From NCBI GenBank assembly GCA_963513935.1, contig OY740768.1, positions 61,538,523 to 61,602,522 on the forward strand: a DNA stretch of 64,000 bases, read 5' to 3'. A model generated the notes under the pieces. That model saw nothing but the letters and a program-made list of their open reading frames with translations, was not told the origin of the DNA and did not search any database. The translations under genes were made by a program, and so were the position numbers. Shown piece by piece: positions 24,890 through 37,974 of this stretch (position 1 is the stretch's first letter; each line of letters begins with the position of its first letter). The stretch comes from Aphrophora alni (Eukaryota > Arthropoda > Insecta > Hemiptera > Aphrophoridae).

Positions 24890-26615
24890 CATCTTCACAA
24901 TATATCTCATACTGGAACATAAACATATTAAAACTATAACATTTTGGACACAAATACACTTAAACCCACGTCTCCTACTATTTCTAGTAATTTCCTAACT
25001 CTGCTTAGTCCTATAGTACGATAATTTACATCACATTTAACTTACTTTGGAACATAACCGTATTCCAATAACAACCTTTAGGACACATCCACAATAAGAG
25101 AGGTGTCTTAACTATTTGTAGGTCTTTACTAATTCTGACTACTACTCAACTTCACAATATAACTCATACTGGCACCTAAAGATATTAAAATGATAACACT
25201 TTGGACGCAACTACGTTTAGACTGGCCTCTCTATTATATTTACACCTTTCCTAACTTAGCTTACTACTTACTCTTCTACAATGATTTAGAATACCTCTAA
25301 TCATATATCGGGGAATAAATGTACCCGAAAGATTTTCCTTAGGAACAATCATGCCTTGACAAGCGTCTTTTTATTTTAAATTTCTTAACTCTTCCTACTA
25401 CTTTATTAAAAACATTTTTCTACCACTGTAAACTATAGTTGTAAACTATATTCTAAAAAATGATCCCCGTAACAGAACCACAATATGAATTGTGCCTCTT
25501 TAAAGTTTGAACAATTTATTTCTTACAACAATAGTTAAAGCCCCTGACTTTTTTACGATAATAATCTACCTAACTTCCTAGCAATGTGTCAATGGTTACC
25601 TTCTTTACACAAACGCACTTGGACCGCTGTTTCTACAATCTTTAATCAATTTCCTAACTGATTTTACTACTGTTAAGTCCGTAATGTTTTATTAACGTTA
25701 ACATTGGACTTAATTACGGTAGTAGGTAATAAAGAATGCGTAAACGTTTGTTATATTATAATACTGGCCACGTGTGCACATAGACACGTTGACACAAGAC
25801 AGCAGGGACGCAGGGAGAAAAGGAATGCAAGGCTTGAGGTTGGTCCTGGGGTTACATACATGGAACCAGTGAGTGATGGATCCGTAGCCAATAGGATTTA
25901 TACATTAGGTACAAGGTCTTACAACATATGATCCTGACGTCACAGTCGGTATTTCCATATTATGCACATAGTAATTATTTAACAATTATTATTACCTAAT
26001 TAATTACATACATTACAGCTACTTTACTGTAACAATCTAATTCACACTCTTACTTATACTGCTACCTAAAAATTAATTGCTATTTAGACTTTTCGAAACT
26101 CTAATTATTAATTTACTACAATATTCTGCCTCACATTTTAATTTACACTGTGGGAAAACAATGCTCCAATGATGACCCATAGGACACAATAAGAACAAAG
26201 CCTCTACATTAATTAGACTTTTTAAACGAATCTTGTAATTTTACTACGATAATCTACCTCATAATCTATCATATACTACAATGATGATCCTTAAGAAGGA
26301 ACCACGCTTGGACCGGTGTATCTTCTATTTTAAACCTTTTAGTTCTACTTACTGCTTTATCACAATAATGTAACTCACACTCTAAGTTATTCTGAAATTT
26401 AGTGACAACGACAAATAGACCGGCGCCTCCACGATAATTAGACTGATCACAATTAAGCTTACTACTTCACTACAGTAAAATGCCTTACACTCTAACTTAA
26501 AATGGGGTACATGATATTCCTATACAAATGACACTTATAACACAACCTAAACCACCGTGTCTATAATGCTAAAACATTTCCTAACTCAGTTAATAATGTT
26601 ATAATATTTTAAAAC
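24890..26615 (+). repeat. Decayed tandem satellite, unit about 130 bp, unit 1 first block
   Basis: Degenerate units recur every 105-140 bp. A consensus-like unit contains TTTCCTAACTC, TTACTACTT, ATAATCTACCTCACA, CTCTAACTTATACTGGG, ACATAACAATGCTCC, AATGATGACCCTTAGGACA and CACTTGGACCGG.GTCTCTAC. Clear starts lie near 24991, 25247, 25381, 25650 and 26575. The array resumes at 28687 after an LTR insertion and has a paralogue at 43870-46170. No open frame runs through it. A GC-richer block at 25680-25980 interrupts the unit pattern. Confidence 0.7.
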
Positions 26616-26619
26616 ACCC

Positions 26620-28682
26620 TGTTACCAGGGGACTTAAATTTAAGAAAGGCGGAACCAGATGGTAACAATGTTTGAAAAATAAAAAAAAGACAAAGACAAA
26701 TTTAGTAATTAACAAGGCTCAAATTTATTTAACAAGAAAGAAATTTCGATGGTTCAGATTTTATCATTTACAAATCAAAAGACATCCTGAGATAGATTAT
26801 CACAAGCACAGGTTATGATTAACAAGATTATAATTAATCAAAAGAAGTTATACGCCCTTAATGTAACATATAATAATAAAAAAAATTGATGAATAGATTC
26901 TGAAAGTTTATCCCCCCCCCCTTTTTAGTTTATATATCCAGTTACAAAATTTAACAATAAAAAAAAAAGACAATGAGCACAGCTTAATAATTAACAGGAT
27001 TATAATTAATCCTAAAAAAAAAAAGGTTATACGCCCTTAATGTAAAATTAGAATATAAAAAAAAGATGAAAAGATTCTGATATTTATCCCCCCTTTTTAG
27101 CTTATTAAATAATAGTTTTTTTTTTTAAACAGTTACAGAATTTAACAATGAAAAGATTATATAAATGAAGTTGATATTTTAAATTCAAAAAAAATTATAT
27201 TAATTTTAACAAGTTCATTATTAGATTAAATATTACACATCATGATTTGTTTGTTAAATTTCTTAAATACTAGATTGGCCAATATACATATATATTTTAA
27301 ATAAAAGAATTTGTTATAATATGAGAAGTTTATAAAAGGAAATGAAAATTTTGAATAATGAAGTTTTATAAATTGACGTCAATTTTTATTAATTTAGAAA
27401 ATAACCTCTTGGAGGCTGTAAGGACCGAAAGTTTGCATGCAGGCACCACCCAAGAATTTTTTTATATAATTTATGAATAGCTATACAAGACTACATTTAA
27501 ATGACAGCTTTAAGAAACACATTTCACTAAAGCAAATTAAGTACATGTACAATATAAATTTAAACAAAGTTCTGTAGAGTCAGTTTTAAAAAAAAACATC
27601 ACTTTTGTGCACTTGAAAGTTTGTTGATTTATTATACAAAACGTGTTTTAAAAACAGGCAGAAACGTGTTATGCGCTTTTGCTGGAGTATGCAATATGAA
27701 ACAAGTTTTGCTGAGTTTCTCCGACCAGCGTTTTACCTAAAGCAAAAAACACGTTTACTAGTATCTGTGCAAAATCAGACATGTTGTAGCATTAAAGTTC
27801 TTTGTTTAAAATATCTGGTTATTTGTCAAAATTAGAGAATATTGATTGCATCACAGAAATTCATTAAGCTTATAATTAAAAGCTTCTTAGATGATTATAA
27901 AGCTATTTATATATATTTAGTTTTGTTTAAAACAAAGCTTGTATGAAACTTGCAAAAATATGTAAAAATCTGTAAAACGAATATTCTGATCTAGAAGAGA
28001 TTTCTTTAATAGTTTTATATTTGACATGTTCAATAAGATATTCTGATTGTTTAATGTTTAACACTAGTTTGCACTAATTTCACATAATTGCTCAAAACTT
28101 AAAATCTGACTGCTCAAGGTTTTGTAAACTATGTTTTAAGAAATGAAAATTTTTATAATTATTTAGTTTAAAAAAAAAAGAAAACATTGAATATTAAATA
28201 AAACATGAAATACATATTTTAATGAATAAATTTTAAAACATTAACAAAATTTATGATATGATAAAATCTGTAAATTTGAATACCTGGAAATCCTGTCGCA
28301 GTTTACGTGAACTTGTGACGTGAAAATAAAAATTTACTCAACTATTTTTCTGAACACTAAAGAACACATCACTGATTTGTAAACTAACATATTACATTTT
28401 CTCTATAACTGAAAGATGAATTTTTTGATGTGACTTTAAAAAAAAACTAGCGGAGCGATGATCGTTTCTTTTACATGTTGAAAATGCAGGTAGACTCACA
28501 ACGAGTTTTAGATCAGGTCGCCTGACTAGCAGTTGTACTTTGTACTTCCATGCATCACGCGATACTTAACTTTTAGAGAGAGTCGCTACGCGCCAGCACC
28601 TGTCAAGGGACGGAAGTTGCTGCTATAGGAAACGAGTGGATAATTTGTCTGCAGATTTAATTTATGAAATTTGAATGCTACA
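26620..28682. mobile_element. Solo LTR, about 2.06 kb, with target duplication and paralogous empty site
   Basis: The insertion begins TGTTACCAGG and ends GAATGCTACA (TG...CA), flanked by ACCC at 26616-26619 and 28683-28686; counting the ambiguous T, it could be a 5-bp ACCCT duplication. Unit 2 has the unfilled site ACACCCTCTGACTTATACTGGG near 44905. Inside are two diverged direct repeats (about 26819-26936 and 26991-27106) sharing GGTTATACGCCCTTAATGTAA and a CCCCCTTTTTAG end, and a TTGACGTCAA palindrome at 27373. No coding sequence is visible, as expected for a solo LTR. A diverged relative lies at 42720-43860. The superfamily is unknown. Confidence 0.75.
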
Positions 28683-28686
28683 ACCC

Positions 28687-29600
28687 TTTAACTTATACTG
28701 GGAAATAAAAATGCCCCAAAAAGACTCTTGGAACAAACCTATTACAGACTGGAGTATCCCGAATTTTTCGACATTTCCTAACTCTGCTTTCGAATTTACT
28801 ACAATGATCTACTTCACACTATAACTTATATAGGACATATGATTGCTTGCGAAATGATATAAAAAATGACTTTACTGTTTATTTTATTTATTCCCATAAT
28901 AGTTGTTTCAAGAAACCATACGTAACTTCAAATTAATAAATGTCTGAAGGAAAACCTCCAGATAGCCAAAAACGTCGGCTGTACTCAACGTGCAGACAAT
29001 ATTGACGCGGTCGAACCCCGAAGAACAAGATCATAATGATGTTTGTGACCGTGGAAGTCAATCGTTCAAAACTTATAAATCTGTAATCACTCACAGTTTG
29101 CAGTGTTAAACATATAAACAAATATATTTTTCAACCGCCAAGTTATACAAATCAATAAACCCAAAATTTACTTCCAAAAGTAAACATCTTATAACCGCGG
29201 TTACATGGACATATGACCGCGGTTATGTCCTACATGTTATCATATAATAACAAGTAGGACATAACCGCGCTTGAACCAGTGTCTGTATTTTCAATATTTA
29301 CCTCACAATCTAACTTATTCTGGGACATAACAATACTCCAATAAAAACCTTCGTGACTCTAACACGTTAAAAACAGTGTCTGAAAATATGTAGACATTAC
29401 CTATTTCAGCTTACTACTATGATTTATACTAAACTCTAATCATATAATGGGACGTAAAATTATTCCACAGATGAACATTGGAAACAACCATACTTTGATT
29501 ATGCATTATAATATAATAACTGTCCAGTGATGACCCTGAGGATACAATGACACTTTGACTGGAGTTTCTACTGAATTTTGGAGCTACATAATTAATTACA
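28687..29600 (+). repeat. Decayed satellite, unit 1 second block
   Basis: Continuation of the array after the LTR, paralogous to 44910-45780. A stretch near 28940-29060 differs from unit 2. At the far end the sequence jumps: CTACTGAATTTTG corresponds to 45750 in unit 2, while the next bases GAGCTACATAATT...TTTATAACGAATTTTGTTTAC correspond to 47742-47780. About 2 kb has therefore been lost from unit 1 (or gained in unit 2). Confidence 0.65.
29218..29269. repeat. 23-bp stem hairpin in satellite
   Basis: Positions 29218-29240 and 29247-29269 are complementary with one mismatch around a 6-nt CATATA loop. The stem starts CGCGGTTATGTCC. Two more ACCGCGGT palindromes lie just upstream (29194 and 29216). 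The unit 2 version near 45380-45440 has lost much of the pairing. Confidence 0.7.
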
Positions 29601-29619
29601 ATTTATAACGAATTTTGTT

Positions 29620-30770
29620 TACTAACCATCAAAAGTCATAGGAGGGACTAATATAGACGTGATGAATAGTTGAACGAAGAAGAGCTTACAGAGGCTAAAC
29701 GATTTATTTAAAAAAATACAAAACGGAAGATCTACAATAAACAAACATCCCCTAATACAGAATCAAAATGAAAAACGATACCTCAATTGCAATACCACCT
29801 ATAGTTTTCCTAACTCACAGAACAGAATTAGACAGACAAGTGAATGAACTTATAAAGGCAAAAGTCTTAGAAGATTTACAAATTGCATTCGCAACACCCG
29901 AAATCCTTGTGAAAAAAAACCTAGAAACCCATGGAGAATGAAATGAAAATATGGTATTGAACATAATTCCGTACCCAGAACCGATAAAATTTTTGACGCT
30001 TTGAGCACTGAAAAATATTTCTCTTCAATGAAGATAAAACAAACGTTTTTCCATGAACCCATAGCTCAAGTTGATAGACAATTAACAGCATTCATACACA
30101 CAAGGGACTATTTCAACACATCGAACTCCCTAAGGGCGTACGAAACTCTTTAAATTCCTTTCAAAGAAGTATGAACAGTATATTTGCTAGTTTACTACAC
30201 CAAGGAATGATTAAATGTATTGAGGACTTAGTGTCTAATAGCTCAACATTTGAAAAACAACAAGAGTCACTATACAAAGTTTTTCGAAGATTAGATTTAG
30301 TAAATTTGAAACTAAACACTTTGAAATTCCATTTTTTTTGCATAATAATATAGATATTTTGGGTCATATAATTTCCGTTGAAGGAATTAGTTAGTTGAAT
30401 TTGCGTTAGAAAGCATCTAAAAGCAATTAGAGATTTTTCGAAACCCACAACGACAAAAGACGTACATATTGTCCTGGTAGCACCTTCTTACTATAGAAAA
30501 TTTATACACAAATTCAGTGACATACAGACCACTTACAGACCTAACGAAAAAAGAAAACGCGGAAAATAAAAATAATAAAATTGACATAGGAAGAACAGAC
30601 ATCCTTGATAGAATTAAATACACACTCTAACATCACCACCAATCTTAGCAAACATTTGCGATAACAGGGACACAGTAATTTCATGTGACGGTAAGAGACA
30701 CGGAAATAAAGATGTATTCTCACAATATCAACAACATCAAGACGATGGAAGACTTGTAACGCATCAAATT
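29620..30770 (+). mobile_element. Ty3/gypsy reverse transcriptase relic
   Basis: Frames broken by stops follow RT and RNase H order. DRQVNELIKAKVLEDL near 29830 matches the segment before the first RT block. Next come TPEILVKKN, a region like KIFDALSTEKYFSSM near 29980-30020, then NSLRAYETL near 30125 and MNSIFASLLHQGMIKC at 30171-30220. The active-site box follows as CIEDL instead of Y-x-D-D. Then come FRRLDLVNLKLNTLKFHFF near 30285, LGHIISVEGIS near 30360 and LTSPPILA near 30630, the start of RNase H. The changed active site and many stops mean it is dead. It occupies the place where exon 3 of the upstream protease copy would be expected. Confidence 0.8.
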
Positions 30771-30903
30771 TGGGGGGGGGGTTAAGAAATTTTTGGAAAA
30801 GAAAGTTTTGTAGGTCACAAAGCAACTTTCTCCGGAAGAGAAAGTTAACGTTGCCCAAGGCTACAGGCGGAGTGGTGGTAGAGGCAGAGAAGGGGTAGCG
30901 TGC

Positions 30904-30910
30904 TATAAAA
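30904..30910 (+). promoter_or_regulatory. TATA box in LTR-like segment
   Basis: TATAAAA in the context GTGCTATAAAAGGAGACG. ATCAG (30926-30930) lies 25 nt downstream of its first base and could be an initiator, slightly closer than usual. A perfect splice donor follows 75 nt later, so a transcript starting here would have a short first exon. Confidence 0.5.
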
Positions 30911-31108
30911 GGAGACGTCCACCGGATCAGAGAGAGTTTGTCACTGGACCGCCTGGTGGAAACCGGCCTCCTCTTACGCTCTCAGGTAAGTCCTAACGTT
31001 AACTTAGAATTAAATTTGCTTGCTTGCGGTAGGAATAAGAGTGTTCAGGGCTTATAGGAATAGTGACGTGCCCTAAGCACATGATACAGCTGAGGAGATT
31101 AAGGCTGA

Positions 31109-31790
31109 ACTGACATACGAATTCGCCTTCGTTGTTTTAGGGCGTATGTGTGGTGAAAACTCACATACGAATTCGCCTTCGTTGTTTTAGGGTGTATGTG
31201 TGGTGCAAACTCACATACCCATTCGCCGTCGTTGTTTTAGGGCGTATGTGTGGTGAAAACTCACATACGAATTCGCCTTCGTTGTGTTAGGGTGTATGTG
31301 TGGTGAAAACTCACATACGCATTCGCCGTCGTTGTTTTAGGGCGTATGTGTGGTGAAAACTCACATACGAATTCGCCTTCGTTGTTTTAGGGTGTATGTG
31401 TGGTGCAAACTCACATACGCATTCGCCGTCGTTGTTTTAGGGCGTATGTGTGGTGAAAACTCACATACGAATTCGCCTTCGTTGTGTTAGGGTGTATGTG
31501 TGGTGAAAACTCACATACGCATTCGCCGTCGTTGTTTTAGGGCGTATGTGTGGTGAAAACTCACATACGAATTCGTCTTCGTTGTTTTAGGGCGTATGTG
31601 TGGTGCAAACTCACATACGAATTCGCCTTCGTTGTTTTAGGGTGTATGTGTGGTGCAAACTCACATACGAATTCGTCTTCGTTGTTTTAGGGTGTATGTG
31701 TGGTGCAAACTCACATACGAATTCGTCTTCGTTGTTTTAGGGTGTATGTGTGGTGCAAACTCACATACGAACTCGTCGTAGTTGTCGTAG
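31109..31790. repeat. 50-bp minisatellite with 200-bp higher-order pattern
   Basis: About 13.6 tandem units of exactly 50 bp. The unit reads CACATACGAATTCGCC, TTCGTTGTTTTAGGG, CGTATGTGTGGTGAAAACT. Variants alternate: GAATTCGCCTTC or CATTCGCCGTC, GGCG or GGTG, GAAAAC or GCAAAC. The rare variant GTTGTGTTAG occurs at 31281 and again at 31481, showing a four-unit, 200-bp higher order. Each unit holds CACATACG and CGTATGTG, which can pair as an 8-9 bp stem. Because 50 is not a multiple of three, coding is unlikely. Confidence 0.95.
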
Positions 31791-32050
31791 GGACGCGGGT
31801 GAGGACGCGCCGCTCGCACCGGTACCGAATAAGAAATCTCGTCGTTTGGTTTGTTTGCGTAAGTAAGTTATTTTCCCTTCCCCCCTTCCTTTCTGGCTAT
31901 GATGACGATATTGGTTCTGGTATCCGTAGAGGAAGTGCTCTAGGATCGGACCAGGCTGAGCCATTTCCCTCTTCCCTGATAAACCTTCGACCCCTGGAGT
32001 TAACATCCCCGCCATTGGCCGGACTATCCAAGGCAACAATTATAAATTCA

Positions 32051-32414
32051 TTTTGGTGAGTGATAAGATTTTCCCCGTAGGGAAAAAGGCCTCACAGACT
32101 TAAACCAATGGCATTATATGATTGACAGATACAGAAGTACATTGTAGCAACTTAAGTTAAGCAACTTTATTCGAGCTAGTAGACAAAATATAGTATTAAG
32201 TTATAATTAGTTAAGGATATAGTTGGTGATAAAGGTTAGGTTTCCGTCAGATAAAATTTCAAATCTTTTTCTTAAACACTCAATAAAGGGAGAGCAAGTT
32301 AAATATTGATAATGTTTCAAGTACAATTTAGTATAACTAACAGAAATAAAGCGGTGGGTTGGATAATATTCATACCAGTTAAATTAGGCACGTTTTTCAA
32401 GACAACTTAAAATA
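32051..32414. other. Nothing recognised
   Basis: AT-rich spacer between the LTR-like segment and the mariner-like relic. No coding, repeat or RNA signal was seen. Confidence 0.4.
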
Positions 32415-32830
32415 CTACAGTTTCATATATATTCTGAATTGAGGGTATTGAAATTCGTTGTGTATGTTAGTAGAGCAATCTTGTTGGACCCATATCTCAT
32501 TTATTTGCACTCCTAAGTGCTGTGGTTCATTAGACAAAAAGGTATTGATCATTTCAACATATCGTTCAGACCTTACTGTTATAGTCGCAAATGTTCTCTT
32601 CAAAAAAGTTCTGGCCTAAGATGTAGCACATTGCAACACTGCACCACACAGTCACTTCACCCCTATCGGAAGTAGTTTCGTGAATCCTTTTAGATTTACC
32701 TCGACCCAGAATATATAATTTTGTTTGGTTACATAGCCTGTCAAATTAAAGTGACCTTCATCTGAAATTATTTAAATTACACTATTGTCACTCAATAACG
32801 GACGAAAAACATCTAAAATCAAGTTGAAAA
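32415..32830 (-). mobile_element. Tc1/mariner-like transposase relic
   Basis: Reading the minus strand from about 32780 downward, frames match the catalytic core of an IS630/Tc1/mariner-type DDE transposase. DEGHFNLTGYVTKQN (near 32770-32725) holds the first Asp. VTVWCSVA is near 32655, LGQNFFEENI near 32615, then TITVRSERYVEMINTFL, and EIWVQQDCSTNIHNEF near 32500-32450 with the second Asp of the QQD motif. The third acidic residue lies past the end of the recognisable match. Frameshifts between segments make it non-functional. No terminal inverted repeats were identified. Confidence 0.65.
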
Positions 32831-33123
32831 AGGTAAATCTTTCGTTTGAAATTTTTGTAATGTTTATTTTTGTAGGTATAAAATGATAAATGTTTATACA
32901 AAATTCCATGTAGTGTTCAATCTGACATGTGAAATTTCATTGAAAGAGGTCTGACTAAGCTATGCGAAACTACAGTTCTCGCTTGTCTCATTCTCTCAAT
33001 GTTTTCTGCTGTTCGTATTTACTTTTACATTATACCTAAAATACTCAAAATTGATTGAAATTCATTGTACCAATCTAAGATTAGAATCCGAGAAGGAACT
33101 TTACCTAATTACGGAATAATAAA
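32831..33123. other. Nothing recognised
   Basis: AT-rich. No match elsewhere in the window was noticed up to 33123, where paralogy with 50382 begins. Confidence 0.4.
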
Positions 33124-34730
<1,607 letters not shown>

Positions 34731-35000
34731 TAACGGTCAGGCTGGCTTGACGAAGTCTAGTCAAAACCTCTTCCACCATAGACAATTGGTCTTCAAAAGA
34801 ACCGTCGGAATAAATACATATGTCACCAAAAAAAGAAAAGAAATATTTGTATTTAATATCGTCAAATAATTTTTTTCAATTAGACGGGTTGAAACGAGCC
34901 CGACGCTAGCTAAACCGAAAGGGAAGATGTAATATTTTAATTATCCAAAGGGACAGACAAAAGAAATATATTTCTGCGATTTCTAGTGCAGATGGAATTG

Positions 35001-35199
35001 AATATAGGCATGGTTAGATCAAGGATAGTAAACCATTTGGCCCTATCCAAATGTAGAAACTCTATATCTGTTTTTTGTTTTGTAAATGGTTCACTCAGAT
35101 TTTATTATTTTTCTTAACTTTTAATATTTAGGCTGACACGTGCCACCAAAAAACGGTCCACCCACGCGTCCATATTCTCGTCGCAAACGAGGTGGCACT
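35001..35199. other. Junction of gypsy relic with unit 2
   Basis: Degenerate sequence that ends at CGAGGTGGCACT. Paralogy with 4706 onward begins at TATTTATAATTGTAATTG, so this is the left breakpoint of unit 2. Confidence 0.6.
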
Positions 35200-36757
35200 T
35201 ATTTATAATTGTAATTGATATATTGATGTAATTTAAATCTGACATCAGTCAATAATATTTAACTACTGTGTTTTTATTTTTACTTCACAATATATTTTTA
35301 TTTATGAAATTTCGCATTACGAATACTAATGAATATGAATGAACTCAATCTTTATAAATAATCATTTTTTTCAGATCTAAAAGATATTCATGGTCAAGCA
35401 CGTACTGTATGACTTTTATAAGTCATGATTTGGTGGTACATTTATGAGAACAATTAGGAAAATAAATTATAATGTGTTTTGATGTTAAACGTTAAATATA
35501 TTTTATTGAGGGAGTTGTTTCCATTAAAATCTGAAAATTACCTTTACATTTTACACTAACCTATTTACAGTATATATCATATTGTTGTTCATATTTATTA
35601 ATTAGAAGTAGTCTTCGTTATTATTGAGTATAAAATCAAGGCAACGTTGGTCTAAATTAGGATAACAAAATAAATTACAAAATATTAATGTCATTATAAA
35701 TATATAATGTCAGTAAAAATTAATATCATTTTGTACTACTTATAATTTAAAATCAGAGTCGGATTATACTGCTCAAAGTTTTATGCTCTTAAACAGTTAT
35801 TTATTTAATTTGTAATACTATTTTATCATGTATGTTACAAGAAAATGATTTTTCAGAATTTTAAAACAAACTTTGAAACGTATCATAATAGAATTTGGTA
35901 ATTACCTATTTTGTTTCAAAAATAAAATCCTTTAAGTTAAATTGTACTACTATCAGAGACAAAGAATGTGTTAATTTGCATACCTTTTTGGTTTAATTAT
36001 TTAAAATATTTATTTAAATATAAATACAGTTTTACCAATTAATAGTATATTCCACTTAGTATAAATTAATGTCACAGGATTTTCAGGACGATGAATTAAG
36101 ATTTGTAATAATTAACATACACAATTCATCAAAACCAAACATGTTTATAAAGTAGTAAATGACAGTTCTAGTTTTTTTCAGTTTCAACAAATCAGGAAAA
36201 GCTTTTATGCTGAGTGGAAATGTTCACATTATATAACAATGCTATTAATCTAATATAGAATTGTCCTTGTTTAAATATCTCAACTATATTTTCACAACCT
36301 TATCTCCATTCTAATCAAACATTAAAAGGCTTAAAGAAAAACAAAAAGTTACTAAGGGGTAGATTAAAAGTGTTATTTTAATTTTAGTTTTGTTAAAATC
36401 CGTTACTAAATATTTGATCTGAATAAATCCTAATAGAAGCTTGTTTCTTTGTAACAATGTTGCTATTAATATCTTCTAGCTCGTAAAATTTCTCTTGTTA
36501 CAAATACAATATTTACATTTTAGTATCAAAATTAGTCACATATTTGTACTCAATAGGCTTCAATAGATATATTAGAATGTATTATGCTTTTGTGTAATCA
36601 GTGTTTTACATCACTTTTGAATAAATTTATTATCATTATAAAAGAATCATTAAACGTGACTTATTGGAGACCAACCTAACTCTAAATACATTACAAAATT
36701 TAATTTCAATTTATTATTAATCAATTTAGAAGTTCGTCATTATTAAGTCTTTAGGCT
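35200..36757 (+). repeat. Duplicated 5' flank of protease exon 1, unit 2 copy
   Basis: Paralogue of 4706-6088 with an additional block near 35690-35870. It probably carries the promoter of the complete gene. TTAAGTCTTTAGGCT precedes the ATG and would fit a 3' splice site at 36754/36755. Confidence 0.75.
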
Positions 36758-36988
36758 ATGATTTTCTTTCCATACTTGTTTATTTTAACACTAGGATCAA
36801 TTATAATTTTTAATATTTCGAACTTTGTTTCTTCTTTCGACCATAATCCAATACGCAACAAAAAACATATTTCACATTCTAAACGATTATTAAGGAGAAA
36901 TTTAAGTGATGTTCAAAGGAGAATAATTGGAGGACACGATGCTACCGACATTAGAAGTTATCCGTACATGGCGTACTTATTGAGAGTT
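36758..36988 (+). CDS. Serine protease exon 1: signal peptide, propeptide and activation site (complete gene)
   Basis: First coding exon (77 codons) of a secreted S1-family serine endopeptidase of about 353 residues. Residues 1 to about 26 form a signal peptide (MIFFPYLFILTLGSIIIFNI...). The propeptide is rich in Lys and Arg (RNKKHISHSKRLLRRNL), and the activation bond lies in SDVQRR|IIGGHDAT. The exon closes in phase 0 before GTAAGT at 36989. The start codon is the first ATG of the open frame and gives a proper signal sequence. The short prodomain lacks a clip domain, so this is a simple secreted protease, perhaps digestive, salivary or haemolymph. The sequence does not tell which. Confidence 0.9.
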
Positions 36989-37030
36989 GTAAGTAAACTG
37001 TATTAAAAATAAGTAGTATTGTGTATATAA

Positions 37031-37261
<231 letters not shown>

Positions 37262-37309
37262 TTTGTTTGTGTTTTATTATGCACCTGGTAATAATTTGGT
37301 TTTCAATGA

Positions 37310-37956
37310 AACTAGTGTCAGTTTAAATATATAAGTTATCTACAACAAAAAAACTGAAGTTGAGCGCCACGTTGTCTTTATCTCATACTAATTGAAAATC
37401 ACATTTTATGAATAAACATTTCTATAAATTTTGCCTAGACAACGAAAAATCCAGATTTTAAAAATGGCATGGTTATTAAAAAATAATAAGCATGACAATT
37501 CAGTTATTAGACAAAAGAAAAATCGTTGTAATTATTGAAATAACATTTTTCTTAATGCAACACAAAATTATTTGGCATTTTATTAAATAAAATTCAACGC
37601 AATTGAAAACAAATTATTGTTTCATAATACTAAACCATTACCTTACCATATTCTTTGAAAAAAAAATGATAAATATTAATATCTGTTTACCAAACTAAAT
37701 ACGATAATAACAGAACAAAAATACAAATTTCCCTATATATGGACGCCTCACCAAAAACTATTATTAATATAATTATTAATATATAATTAATAAAGAGAAG
37801 AAAAACAAAACAAAATAGGGTTCTTTACAATTTGAGTTTAAAAATGTTATTATTATTATAAATAATAAGATTTATCTACTCTCTTACTAGTACGTAATTG
37901 TTGCTTTAATTTCATTGCTTGGAAAATATTACTTTAATTTTAATACTACAAATAAA
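37310..37956. other. Intron DNA, nothing recognised
   Basis: AT-rich, ends in a short (AC)n run (37957-37974) against which the inverted family B element abuts. No coding signal. Confidence 0.4.
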
Positions 37957-37974
37957 ACACACACACACACACAC

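Larger units (their letters stand above)
30810..32050 (+). mobile_element. LTR-like segment with promoter signals and internal minisatellite
   Basis: It starts TGTAGGTCAC after a G-rich run (30769-30781) and ends ...ATAAATTCA before TTTTGGTGAG, so it has TG...CA limits, but no target duplication was seen and the call is tentative. It is notably GC-richer than its surroundings. It carries a TATA box (30904-30910), a consensus splice donor CAG|GTAAGT (30985/30986) and the 50-bp array. A stretch after the array (31790-32050) is open on both strands without recognisable product. Confidence 0.4.

Noticed and set aside
31109..31790. CRISPR-like array
   Set aside because: Units are contiguous 50-bp repeats without unique spacers, in a eukaryotic transposon setting.
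31700..32059. 119-aa ORF across the end of the 50-bp array, and its 92-aa antisense partner
   Set aside because: Open on both strands through GC-richer LTR-like sequence, repeat-derived N terminus, no family resemblance.
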